A program made the position numbers and the translations under genes. Source: JBAZOJ01 sp041648755 (lineage in GTDB: Bacteria; Planctomycetota; B143-G9). Taken from it: 7,166 nucleotides of DNA. The DNA lies in NCBI GenBank assembly GCA_041648755.1, contig JBAZOJ010000192.1:1-7166 (forward strand), read 5' to 3'. Below the pieces are notes generated by a model that was not told the origin of the DNA, ran no database searches, and saw only the letters and a list, made by a program, of their open reading frames with translations. Positions within the stretch are counted from its first letter, which is position 1. The number at the start of each line of letters is the position of its first letter. This document shows, in pieces, positions 1 through 7,103 of the stretch.

Positions 1-1260
1 GGCGTCGTCAATTGCGGCCGCTGCCCCGGCTGTCACCTGCCAGAGCGTGCCGAATGGCGGAGCGTCAAGGACGGTGGCCTCGAGGGTGCCCATTGTGGGA
101 ACGGCAGTGTGAGTGGCTGAGCCGGTACCTGTAACGAACACGGAGTTGAAAGTCGTCGCGATGTGAACGCCTGACGCGGATACCGCGTCGGTGGTAATTA
201 CGATGTAGCATGTGGTGCCCGGCAGCAAGCGCTCGGCAGGCTGGAATGTCATGTCAGTATTGCTGACCCACAGGAACAGCCCTTCAAGCGGAACGCCATC
301 TTCGGGTGTAAGAGAGAAAGCGCCTTGCGTTGCCGTCTTGTTCATTTCCTGCGAGAACCTGACGATCACCTGGATGTTGGTTGGAAGATCTGTCATCTGG
401 TCGGTCGGGAAGACAAAGGTGACTGACGGAGGATTCGCGGGGTCGTCCGCAGTGGTAAAGAACGACGAGTACGGGGCCTGCAGGGGAATCCCGCCAGCGG
501 ATTGCGCCTCCACAGCAAGGGCCACCATCATGTTCTTGGCGAATCCCATGTTTGAGGCCGGATTGAACGTGACGGTTTTGGAATCCGTGCTCCAGGAAAA
601 TGCGCCGGTGATCACACTTGTTGAACCAACCTCGCGCAGGGAGAATGCGCCCTCGACGGTTGCGCGAGTCATTGCCTCGGAGAACTCGAGCACGATGTTG
701 GATGAAACGTCGATGCTCCCGGCAAGATTGGCGGGAGTTGAGGAAACGACAGTCGGTGAGACCTGATCCGCGGCAATCGTCTGGAACGACGAGGAGAAGG
801 CGGGCGAGAGCGTCTCGATTCCGTCGGACGCAGTCGCGGCGGTGCTGACGGCCACGGTATAGGTTGCCCCGGATGCAAGTACCGATAGCGGTGTGAAGGT
901 CATTACAGTATCGCCAGTCAGCCAGTAGAACATCCCCTCGATGGCGCCGTCAGGGCCCTCAAGTGAGAAGGCATCCTGTGTAGCGGTAGTGCTCATCGCC
1001 TTGTTGAATGTTATGGATACCTGCACGAAGGTGGCAACGTTGACGGCCGCATCCAATGGCGCTACACCCGTGACGGCCAGGGGCGGAAGCGTGCCGGTCG
1101 GTGAGGGGCTCGGAGATGTCGAGCCGGTTGGTGAAACCGAGGGCGAGACCGAAGGCGAAGGAGAAACCGTGTCCGTTCCGCCGCCCCCGCCGCATGCGGC
1201 AGCAAAGGACAGATTGACAAGAACGGCCAGCACGAGCAAAGCAAATTTCGCTCTTCTCAT
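1..1260 (-). CDS. Lipoprotein with tandem SbsA/Big_5 Ig-like domains (3' end missing)
   Basis: The frame is open from an ATG at 1260 to the window edge, giving 420 codons with no stop, so the C-terminus is missing. Residues 1-22 form a signal peptide (MRRAK, then a hydrophobic core) ending in AAA-Cys23. This is an acceptable though not canonical lipobox, since position -3 is Ala rather than Leu. Five Gly residues and a Ser/Pro/Thr-rich linker (about 29-58) follow, typical of a flexible tether for a surface or periplasmic lipoprotein. Three homologous units of about 100 residues come next (about 60-162, 168-271 and 278-378). Each shows the Big_5 pattern: a P-x-D/N-x-A start, F(N/S)xxM (FNKAMS, FSEAMT, FSQEMN), AFSL, a W followed by a TFxP strand, and a Y/M-x-V strand. 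Residues 379-420 do not continue the repeat and I do not recognise them. The likely role is structural, adhesive or binding. It follows the kinase gene by 29 bases with its own GGAGGA ribosome site, so it is probably the last visible gene of the operon. Confidence 0.88.
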   Translation of the reverse strand, partial: MRRAKFALLVLAVLVNLSFAAACGGGGGTDTVSPSPSVSPSVSPTGSTSPSPSPTGTLPPLAVTGVAPLDAAVNVATFVQVSITFNKAMSTTATQDAFSLEGPDGAIEGMFYWLTGDTVMTFTPLSVLASGATYTVAVSTAATASDGIETLSPAFSSSFQTIAADQVSPTVVSSTPANLAGSIDVSSNIVLEFSEAMTRATVEGAFSLREVGSTSVITGAFSWSTDSKTVTFNPASNMGFAKNMMVALAVEAQSAGGIPLQAPYSSFFTTADDPANPPSVTFVFPTDQMTDLPTNIQVIVRFSQEMNKTATQGAFSLTPEDGVPLEGLFLWVSNTDMTFQPAERLLPGTTCYIVITTDAVSASGVHIATTFNSVFVTGTGSATHTAVPTMGTLEATVLDAPPFGTLWQVTAGAAAAIDDA

Positions 1261-1263
1261 AGG

Positions 1264-1269
1264 TCCTCC
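1264..1269 (-). promoter_or_regulatory. Ribosome binding site of the lipoprotein gene
   Basis: The minus strand reads GGAGGA three bases before the ATG at 1260. This is the clearest Shine-Dalgarno sequence in the window and fixes the lipoprotein start. The gene lies 29 bases beyond the kinase stop rather than overlapping it, which may allow independent translation initiation. Confidence 0.7.
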
Positions 1270-1289
1270 GATTGATTTGGACGAAGATC

Positions 1290-3284
1290 TCACCGCTTTA
1301 CGGGCAGTTTTACCGTGAATGTTGTCCCGCGGCCAACGGCGCTGCTTACGTAAATGTCTCCGCCGTACTTCTTTACGATGTCCATGCTGGACGAAAGACC
1401 AAGCCCGGATCCGCCCAGCATGCCCTTGTCTCTCTTTGTGGAGAAATAGGGCTTGAAGAGGTTGGGGAGATTCTCCGGCGCGATGCCGTCACCGGAGTCC
1501 TTTACGTCAATAAAAATGAACCCGTTTTCGAGCCTGGTCCTGAGAGTAAGGGTCTTTTCGATGCTGTCCTGCATTGCCTCGCGCGCGTTCTGCAAGAGAT
1601 TCTCGAATATCTGGGACAGGTCGGAGTAGCTGCCGGTGAAATCCGGCAGATCGGGCTCGAGCTCGATCTCCTTGGCGACCTGGTGCTTGAAGAACAGGTC
1701 GCTTTCCAGGAAGACCAACTCGCGCCGGAGCATCTTGTTGATGTTGATGGAGACGATCTTCGCCTGCTCGCTTGCCGACGCACGATCGAGGATGTTGTTG
1801 ACAATTTCGATCGAGCGCTCGACACCTTCGATCATCAGGTCTATCCAGTTGCGCTCCTCGGCCATCGCGATCATTTCAACCTTCTGGATCGTTTCTGGCT
1901 GTTTTGCAAGCCTGCGCTCGCGCTCTTCGTAGCCGTCGGCCAGCAACTGCAGGTAACCGAGAATGCTCGACAGCGGGTTCTTGAGATTGTGGGTAAGACC
2001 GTGAACGAGCGTGGCGAGAATGGCCCTGCGCTGGACCTCGACAATCTGGTTCGACTGCGCGGCGACGAGTACTTCGAGGTTCTTGGTGTATTCGTTGATC
2101 TTGGCGAGCGCGGCATTGAGCTCGGCCGTTCGCTCTTCGACCTTCTGCTCCAACTGGAGGCGATTGCTTTCAAGGTTGGTGAACGCGGATTTCAGATCCA
2201 GCGACAGCTTGTTTATCGCCGAGGTAAGGTCACCGACCTCGTCTTCCCACTCGTAAGGGATCGCCTTGGCCTCCATTACGTTCTCGACGCATTTAACCCG
2301 GACAGCCTCCGAGAGCTTCCGTATTGGCCGAATGAGGATTCCGGCAGCGGAAACGGCGAGGAGCATCGTCAGGATGAAGGTGATAAGAACAAGAGAGCCC
2401 GCCTTGGATCGGAAGGCCACGATACCATCGGAAATCTCCCCGGATGATATGCCAGCGAATGACCGCAGCCAGAGCGTTTCGCCGCCATGGGGGAAATACC
2501 TGAAAGCCGACACAAAGACCGGTTCCGACTCGGGGAATGCGCGTCTGGGAAGCATGAAAGCGTTCCTGAAGAACGCTGGCGGGGTCATCAGGTATCCGAC
2601 TTCACCGCGGGTCGAAGCCCATTGATCGCACATCACGTAGTCGCGCCCAATGGAGAAGCGCAGGTACTTCGCTCCGCTGAATCCCTTGGAAACCTGGGAG
2701 AGGAACAGGGAAATGTCGAAGACCGTGACGACCTTGTTCGAGCCGCTGTTGGAAGAAAACACGAGCCAGCGATCCCCTGTAACGGGGTCATTCAGCGACC
2801 CGGGCGCCAGCGGGGGCAGATTTGCATATGCGTCAGTTCTGAATATCGCGCCCTTCCCCGCCGAAGTCTCATACTGGGCGCCGACAAAACACGGAGTCGT
2901 GCGAAGACATTGCCGCAACCTGTCCTCGTTCAACGGCCTTTCCGCGGCCAGCGAATCGGAGAGCGCGGCGAAAGCCTCAACTTCACGGGCGAACGATGCC
3001 ACCGCGTTCTGCGCGGCATTCTCCAACTCTGCATTCGTCCAATCCACCAGAGAATCGGTGCTTTCGGAGACGAAAATCAGCATGATCATTGTCAGGGGCA
3101 AAAGGACAAGGAAGCCGACCGTCAGCACAATGCGTTCCCAGACGGTGAACCGCAGAATGTTCTTTCCGAGCCCGTGAATGATATAGAAAACCGTGCTCGT
3201 TATCTTGAGCTCGTCGGTGCTGACCTCCTGAGTCTTGGGCTTCTGATCGTCGGGAGGCTGGATGTTGATGGTTTCGGGGGTCAT
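1290..3284 (-). CDS. Transmembrane sensor histidine kinase with HAMP domain
   Basis: A 664-residue membrane kinase that should autophosphorylate a histidine and pass the phosphate to a response regulator. In order: a cytoplasmic N-terminus, TM1 (about 52-72), an extracytoplasmic sensor domain (about 73-296, compatible in size with a CACHE-type fold but not assignable by eye), TM2 (about 297-318), HAMP (about 315-368), a coiled coil (about 362-425), the dimerisation/phosphoacceptor domain with H432 in THNLKNPL, then the ATPase domain. The ATPase shows the N box (QIFENLLQNA, N562 and N566), G1 box (DSGDG, 596-600), F box (LFKPYFSTK, 609-617) and G2 box (GGSGLGL, 624-630). The ATG at 3284 overlaps the upstream stop as ATGA and has GGGGG nine bases upstream. 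A 60-residue upstream extension would overlap the neighbouring gene in another frame and is less likely. Asn433 replaces the usual acidic residue after the phosphoacceptor His. No response regulator is in the window. Confidence 0.95.
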   Translation of the reverse strand: MTPETINIQPPDDQKPKTQEVSTDELKITSTVFYIIHGLGKNILRFTVWERIVLTVGFLVLLPLTMIMLIFVSESTDSLVDWTNAELENAAQNAVASFAREVEAFAALSDSLAAERPLNEDRLRQCLRTTPCFVGAQYETSAGKGAIFRTDAYANLPPLAPGSLNDPVTGDRWLVFSSNSGSNKVVTVFDISLFLSQVSKGFSGAKYLRFSIGRDYVMCDQWASTRGEVGYLMTPPAFFRNAFMLPRRAFPESEPVFVSAFRYFPHGGETLWLRSFAGISSGEISDGIVAFRSKAGSLVLITFILTMLLAVSAAGILIRPIRKLSEAVRVKCVENVMEAKAIPYEWEDEVGDLTSAINKLSLDLKSAFTNLESNRLQLEQKVEERTAELNAALAKINEYTKNLEVLVAAQSNQIVEVQRRAILATLVHGLTHNLKNPLSSILGYLQLLADGYEERERRLAKQPETIQKVEMIAMAEERNWIDLMIEGVERSIEIVNNILDRASASEQAKIVSININKMLRRELVFLESDLFFKHQVAKEIELEPDLPDFTGSYSDLSQIFENLLQNAREAMQDSIEKTLTLRTRLENGFIFIDVKDSGDGIAPENLPNLFKPYFSTKRDKGMLGGSGLGLSSSMDIVKKYGGDIYVSSAVGRGTTFTVKLPVKR

Positions 3285-4378
3285 TTCCACGTACCCCCTT
3301 CGAAGGCACTGCGAGGAACGGTAATGCCGGACTTGAGCCAGGCAATCAGGGCACCGGCAGTGAATTGCATACTTTCCGCTCCCACGCCTCCCAAGAGCAC
3401 TTCCTCGTTCTTGCTTGTCGCCATGTACGCACCAAGGACGCCGGCTTTCCTCGACGTCAGCCACTGGGCAAGAGATTTGGCATAGCCGTCAAGCGTCGCT
3501 TCTTTGCCTGAACGCAATACCACAATGCCGAAAGCCTCGGCGACAGGTGTTCCATTGGCGGAGATAGGGAACTGCGCGGGGAAATAGCCTGCTGACACTT
3601 CTTTCCCGCCGAAAGCAATTCTCACTGCGCGCTCAGGGATCGTCTTGCCACCGATGGAAAGGGCCAGCGATTCTCCCAGAACGCTGATCAACTGCTGCGC
3701 CTCCTCCCTGCTCCTGGCGGCGGAGAGCACCAGAGAAAGCAGCAAGGGGGAAGCGCTCAAGTCGGCTGCGGCGCGCGAGTAAATGCCCTTGCGGTTGAGG
3801 AAGGCAAAGACCGCTATCAGATCCGAAACGGTCATCATTGGGGTTTCCACGGGCGGCAGGAGCGTGTCCAGGGCAACGCGGACGGCGAACGATCGGTCCG
3901 TGCACAGACAGAGCTTGCCCCATATCAGGGGACGGGCCCAGAGTACTCCTCCTGAAGAGAACCTCTCGACGATGCCGCTGTCCCATTTTCTGGCTTCGAT
4001 TTCCGCCGCGGACACAGGCAACCCCAGACCTGCGGACACAATGTAACTCATCGCGCTCGACGGCACAATCGCAAGGTCGTAGTCCTCGTAGTATCGCGAG
4101 GGCGAAGCATAGAATCCGGGCAGGAAATCGCCACCCAGCGCGGTTATCTCCGGAACAACCACTCCGGCCCCGGACCACTCGCCTTCAATGACTATCGACT
4201 GCTGTGCGGCAGGCGCGGCAAAAAGGTCCGAGCGCACATCAAGAATCTTCACCGGCCTGACGGAGGTGCTACCCCTGAGGATGAAGCCCTCGGAAGCCAT
4301 AAGGGCCATAAAGAACAGAAATAATCCGATGCCCAGAGCAAGCAGGATGCGCAGCAGAATCGGCAAGTACTTTTTCAC
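3281..4378 (-). CDS. Membrane-anchored extracytoplasmic protein of unknown family, possibly solute-binding-like
   Basis: A 365-residue protein starting with GTG at 4378; that G is also the last base of the upstream TAG stop. Residues 1-4 (MKKY) and a hydrophobic segment at about 5-28 form a signal anchor or an uncleaved signal peptide. There is no lipobox Cys, and the rest (about 29-365) is soluble, so the protein probably faces the outside of the membrane. I do not recognise the family. Hints of a type II periplasmic-binding-protein fold are YDLAIVPSSAM (about 100-110), the segment GGVLWARPLIWGK (143-155), and a C-terminal AFGIVVLRSGKE stretch (282-293) followed by a helix with LAQWL. The last resembles the part of solute-binding proteins that packs before the final helices. 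C157 and C159 form a CLC pair. It is translationally coupled to the kinase gene through ATGA, so a role as an accessory input protein for that kinase is a reasonable inference. Alternatives are a stand-alone scavenging or envelope protein. Confidence 0.85.
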   Translation of the reverse strand: MKKYLPILLRILLALGIGLFLFFMALMASEGFILRGSTSVRPVKILDVRSDLFAAPAAQQSIVIEGEWSGAGVVVPEITALGGDFLPGFYASPSRYYEDYDLAIVPSSAMSYIVSAGLGLPVSAAEIEARKWDSGIVERFSSGGVLWARPLIWGKLCLCTDRSFAVRVALDTLLPPVETPMMTVSDLIAVFAFLNRKGIYSRAAADLSASPLLLSLVLSAARSREEAQQLISVLGESLALSIGGKTIPERAVRIAFGGKEVSAGYFPAQFPISANGTPVAEAFGIVVLRSGKEATLDGYAKSLAQWLTSRKAGVLGAYMATSKNEEVLLGGVGAESMQFTAGALIAWLKSGITVPRSAFEGGTWK

Positions 4379-5790
4379 TACCCCTGTCCACCTTCCAGCG
4401 TCGGATCCCCAAGCGCATTCAGGCGCTCAGGACGCATAAGCTCGGCCCACTGCTCGCGGGAAACGACCCCGGATTCAAGTACCGACTGCTCCAATGATAC
4501 TCCCCGCTTCGCGGCGTCCAGCGCAATCTCAGAAGCCCTCTGATGCCCAACGATAGGAACGAGCAGCACGGCGGCGGCCAGCGAGTTCTTCAGCGTCCCG
4601 GCGGCTGCCTCCGCGTTCGCGGACAGCCCGCGTATGCACCTTTCGGCTGTCAGGCGGCAGGCCCTGTCCAGTATCTCGATGGCCGACAGAAGTGCCCAGC
4701 ACGCGAGAGGAAGAAATGCGTTCAACTCGAGGTTGCCTGCGGCTGCGGCCATTGAAACCATGTTCTCGAGCCCGAATACGGCCATCCCCGATTGCGCGGC
4801 AAACTCCGGCATCACCGGGTTGACCTTCCCCGGCATTATCGACGAGCCTTCCTGCACCTCGGGCAAACGAATTTCGGCAAGCCCGGCCCGCGGACCGCTG
4901 GACAGGAGGCGAAGATCGTTGCCTACCTTGATCAGGTCGCCAGCGAGGGCCTTCAGGATTCCCGCGACCTCGATGAGAGCGTCCTGGTTCTGCGTGGATT
5001 CCACCAGGTTCTCGGAACGTGCGAGTGGCAGTCCCGTCAACGCGCGCAGGCGGTCGGTTGCGCGGAAAATGTACTGGCGCGGCGCGGTGACCCCTGTTCC
5101 GATGGCTGTTCCGCCAAGGTTGACGACGCGGATCCGCTCCCTGCATTTGGAAATGCGCCATCTGTCGCGGGCGAAAGCCTCTGCATACGCGCCCATCTCC
5201 CGGCCCAGCGTTATTGGAACGGCATCCATGAGTTCCGTGCGACCGACCTTCACCACCGAGGCAAAACGCTTCTCAGCTTCCTGGAATGCCTCAAGAAGAG
5301 CAGTCGTTGAACTCTCAAGCCGATTGAGTTCGAACATCGCCGCCACGCGCAAGGCGGTGGGGAAAGTGTCATTGGTGGATTGGTGGAGGTTGACGGTATC
5401 GAGGGGGTGAATTACGTCGTAATCACCGAGCTTATGGCCCATGATCTGCAGTGACCTGTTGGCCAGTACCTCGTTGACATTCATGTTGAGGCTCGTGCCA
5501 GCGCCGCCCTGCAGCATCTCGACAACTATATGCGCTGAAAGGTCGCCACGGGACATCTCCTCGCATGCTCTTTCGACGGCGGCAGCCTTGTCAGCGGGAA
5601 TGTACCCGAGTTCGGCGTTGACCTGCAGGCAGGCCAGCTTGACGAACCCGTAGGCCCGTATCATCGACTCCGGGACGCGCCGGGCACAAGGGCCGAAGTT
5701 CTCGACCGCGCGATGCGTATGGATTCCCCACAGGACATCCGAAGGGATCGCCGCACTGCCCAGGAAGTCAGTCTCGGTTCGAAATTCCAC
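4378..5790 (-). CDS. aspA: Aspartase/fumarase-superfamily lyase, probable aspartate ammonia-lyase
   Basis: A 470-residue cytoplasmic enzyme of full family length, expected to be a homotetramer. Aspartase converts L-aspartate to fumarate and ammonia. The N-terminus RTETDFLG...PSDVLWGIHTHRAVENF is aspartase-like. Conserved elements are QGGAGTSLNMNVNE (94-107), HPLDTVNLHQSTND (128-141), GRTELMDAVPITLG (183-196) and the signature loop GSSIMPGKVNP (315-325). By family analogy the catalytic base is Ser316, with Lys322 and Asn324 in the substrate loop. Glu186 sits where I expect His (fumarases and some aspartases) or Gln (E. coli aspartase), so the substrate may not be aspartate. The GTG start at 5790 follows the hydF TGA with no gap, and GGAGA lies six bases upstream. 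Adjacency to hydF matches clusters in which an aspartate ammonia-lyase gene accompanies hydEFG, possibly supplying ammonia or fumarate; that link is inference. Fumarase is the main alternative name. Confidence 0.92.
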   Translation of the reverse strand: MEFRTETDFLGSAAIPSDVLWGIHTHRAVENFGPCARRVPESMIRAYGFVKLACLQVNAELGYIPADKAAAVERACEEMSRGDLSAHIVVEMLQGGAGTSLNMNVNEVLANRSLQIMGHKLGDYDVIHPLDTVNLHQSTNDTFPTALRVAAMFELNRLESSTTALLEAFQEAEKRFASVVKVGRTELMDAVPITLGREMGAYAEAFARDRWRISKCRERIRVVNLGGTAIGTGVTAPRQYIFRATDRLRALTGLPLARSENLVESTQNQDALIEVAGILKALAGDLIKVGNDLRLLSSGPRAGLAEIRLPEVQEGSSIMPGKVNPVMPEFAAQSGMAVFGLENMVSMAAAAGNLELNAFLPLACWALLSAIEILDRACRLTAERCIRGLSANAEAAAGTLKNSLAAAVLLVPIVGHQRASEIALDAAKRGVSLEQSVLESGVVSREQWAELMRPERLNALGDPTLEGGQG

Positions 5791-7032
5791 TCATTTTCTC
5801 CGCTGCGCAATGGCAGCCTTGTACGCATCCAGCGCAGCCGGGAAAGGTCTCAGCGCGCGTTCGAAGATGCCAAGCGAGAATGCAATTGCGAGGCCGTAGT
5901 TCGTGATGGGCACTCCCTGGTGCCTGCAAACGGCGATTCTCGTGAGGACCTCGCGACGATTGTGAACACACGCGCCACAGTGAACGACCAGATTGTACTT
6001 GCTTACGTCAGAAGGGAAATCATGCCCGGATATTTGATCGAAAATCAACTCGCCGCCGACGTACTGCATCAGCCACCGCGGGATCTTCACACGGCCGATG
6101 TCGTCGCCAATCGGGTGATGCGTACAAGCCTCGCAGACCAATACCCGCGAGCCCGGCCGGAGCTTGTCTATCGCGCAAGCACCGCGCACCATCTCGGTGA
6201 GGTCGCCTTTAAGCCGCGCGAAAAGAATGGAGAACGAAGTCAGCAGGATGCTTTCCGGGGCGTCGCCCGCGACGCGAAGGAATGCCTGTGAATCGGTAAT
6301 CACTATTTTGGGAGGCCTGGTAAGGCGAGCGAGAGCCTCGGCGAGTTCGCGTTCTTTGACGACCATGCAGTAGGAATCGTTATCGAGCAGGTCGCGAATA
6401 GTCTGCACCTGAGGGACTATGAGACGGCCCTTCGGGGCTTCGAGGTCGATCGGGATGACGAGAACGGCCATCTCACCGGCGGGAACAAGGTCGCCCACGA
6501 TGGTCGGCTGGTTTATGAAGTCCTCGGGAGCGGAACGGATTATCGCTTCGCGCAGGTCCAGAAGACCCGCGCGCGAGGGAGCACAAGTGAGAACCGTCCG
6601 AATGCCCTTGCCTTCCAGGTGTAACTTGAGTGAGGGATCCGGCGTGCCGAGATCGGACTTGTTGAACACCACGATCGTGGGGACTTTGCGAATCGAGAAT
6701 TCACCGACGAGCCGGTTTTCGAACTCGCCCCATTCACCTGATGCACCGACGACAATCGCCAAGTCGGTTCGATCGAAGACGCGGACAGTTTTGCCGATGC
6801 GCATCTCTCCTAACGCGCCTTCATCGTCGATTCCCGCCGTGTCGATGAAGAGAACCGGCCCAACGGGAAGCATCTCCATAGCCTTCTCGACCGGATCCGT
6901 GGTCGTTCCGGCAACCTCGCTGACAATGGAAATCTCCTGGCGGGTAAGCGCGTTGAGCAGTGACGACTTGCCGACATTTCTGCGGCCGAATATGCCGATA
7001 TGGAGCCGAAGCGATTTCGGAGTGCTCTGCAT
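5791..7032 (-). CDS. hydF: [FeFe]-hydrogenase H-cluster maturation GTPase HydF
   Basis: A 413-residue protein, close to the usual length of about 400. HydF is the GTPase scaffold on which the two-iron subcluster of the [FeFe]-hydrogenase H-cluster is completed before transfer to the apo-hydrogenase in the cytoplasm. GTPase domain (about 10-170): Walker A GRRNVGKS (16-23), switch threonines in GTTTDPV (42-48), DTAG (64-67), NKSD (124-127) and a G5-like TCAPSRAG (149-156). A dimerisation domain follows (about 175-285). The C-terminal cluster domain carries the HydF signature C-x-H then HCxxC: C303-T-H305, 45 residues, H351-C352-G-A-C355, which should bind a [4Fe-4S] cluster. I chose the ATG at 7032 because it leaves 15 residues before GRRN, as in other HydF proteins. 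A TTG at 7083 would start inside the terminator stem. No Shine-Dalgarno precedes the ATG, while a -10-like TACAAT ends six bases before it. The last codons run directly into aspA. Confidence 0.97.
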   Translation of the reverse strand: MQSTPKSLRLHIGIFGRRNVGKSSLLNALTRQEISIVSEVAGTTTDPVEKAMEMLPVGPVLFIDTAGIDDEGALGEMRIGKTVRVFDRTDLAIVVGASGEWGEFENRLVGEFSIRKVPTIVVFNKSDLGTPDPSLKLHLEGKGIRTVLTCAPSRAGLLDLREAIIRSAPEDFINQPTIVGDLVPAGEMAVLVIPIDLEAPKGRLIVPQVQTIRDLLDNDSYCMVVKERELAEALARLTRPPKIVITDSQAFLRVAGDAPESILLTSFSILFARLKGDLTEMVRGACAIDKLRPGSRVLVCEACTHHPIGDDIGRVKIPRWLMQYVGGELIFDQISGHDFPSDVSKYNLVVHCGACVHNRREVLTRIAVCRHQGVPITNYGLAIAFSLGIFERALRPFPAALDAYKAAIAQRRK

Positions 7033-7038
7033 AGAGGT

Positions 7039-7066
7039 ATTGTACCCGCAAAAGGCCTTCCGGCAA
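7039..7066 (-). promoter_or_regulatory. Putative sigma70-type promoter of the hydF operon
   Basis: On the minus strand TTGCCG (7066-7061, four of six matches to TTGACA) is separated by 16 bases from TACAAT (7044-7039, five of six matches to TATAAT). Transcription would start at about 7032, on or very near the A of the HydF ATG, giving a leaderless or almost leaderless mRNA. The absence of an AG-rich ribosome site before this ATG fits that reading. It lies directly downstream of the terminator, where a new promoter would be expected. It is a consensus match only, and such matches occur by chance. Confidence 0.45.
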
Positions 7067-7094
7067 TAAAAGGGGCGGGACAAGCCCGCCCCTT
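7065..7094 (-). terminator. Rho-independent terminator of the upstream minus-strand gene
   Basis: A perfect 10-bp inverted repeat (AAGGGGCGGG, 7085-7094 on the minus strand, paired with CCCGCCCCTT, 7070-7079) has a five-base loop and is followed on the minus strand by TTATT within a T-rich run. The plus-strand side of the hairpin is followed by GCGACA, not a T run, so termination should act only on minus-strand transcription. It begins 10 bases after the stop codon at 7104 and separates that gene from hydF. Confidence 0.72.
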
Positions 7095-7103
7095 GCGACA
7101 GTC

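Noticed and set aside
212..766. A 184-codon plus-strand open frame opposite the lipoprotein gene
   Set aside because: The minus-strand frame has a signal peptide and three repeated Ig-like domains, so the plus-strand frame is its shadow.
1099..1176. Repetitive DNA resembling a short tandem repeat array
   Set aside because: It is the degenerate Ser/Pro/Thr codon run of the lipoprotein linker, without a constant unit or spacers; it is neither CRISPR nor a mobile repeat.
1272..2447. A 391-codon plus-strand open frame antisense to the kinase
   Set aside because: It lies opposite the catalytic half of a clear histidine kinase, has no recognisable domain, and its composition is that expected from the reverse complement of a GC-rich gene.
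3285..3464. A 60-residue N-terminal extension of the kinase
   Set aside because: It overlaps the 3' end of the upstream gene in another frame and has no domain character. The ATGA overlap at 3284 gives a natural start with a G-rich ribosome site.
2487..3485. A 332-codon plus-strand open frame
   Set aside because: It spans the junction of two well-supported minus-strand genes and shows no family motifs, so it is a shadow frame.
4634..5410. A 258-codon plus-strand open frame
   Set aside because: It is antisense to the conserved core of the aspartase-family gene, has low-complexity basic/serine-rich composition and no ribosome binding site that I can see.
5713..6291. A 192-codon plus-strand open frame across the hydF/aspA junction
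   Set aside because: Both minus-strand genes here have diagnostic motifs, and the plus-strand product has none.
7033..7083. A longer HydF starting at a TTG at 7083
   Set aside because: It would begin in the loop of the terminator hairpin and add 17 residues absent from typical HydF N-termini, despite an AAGGGG upstream that is part of the hairpin stem.
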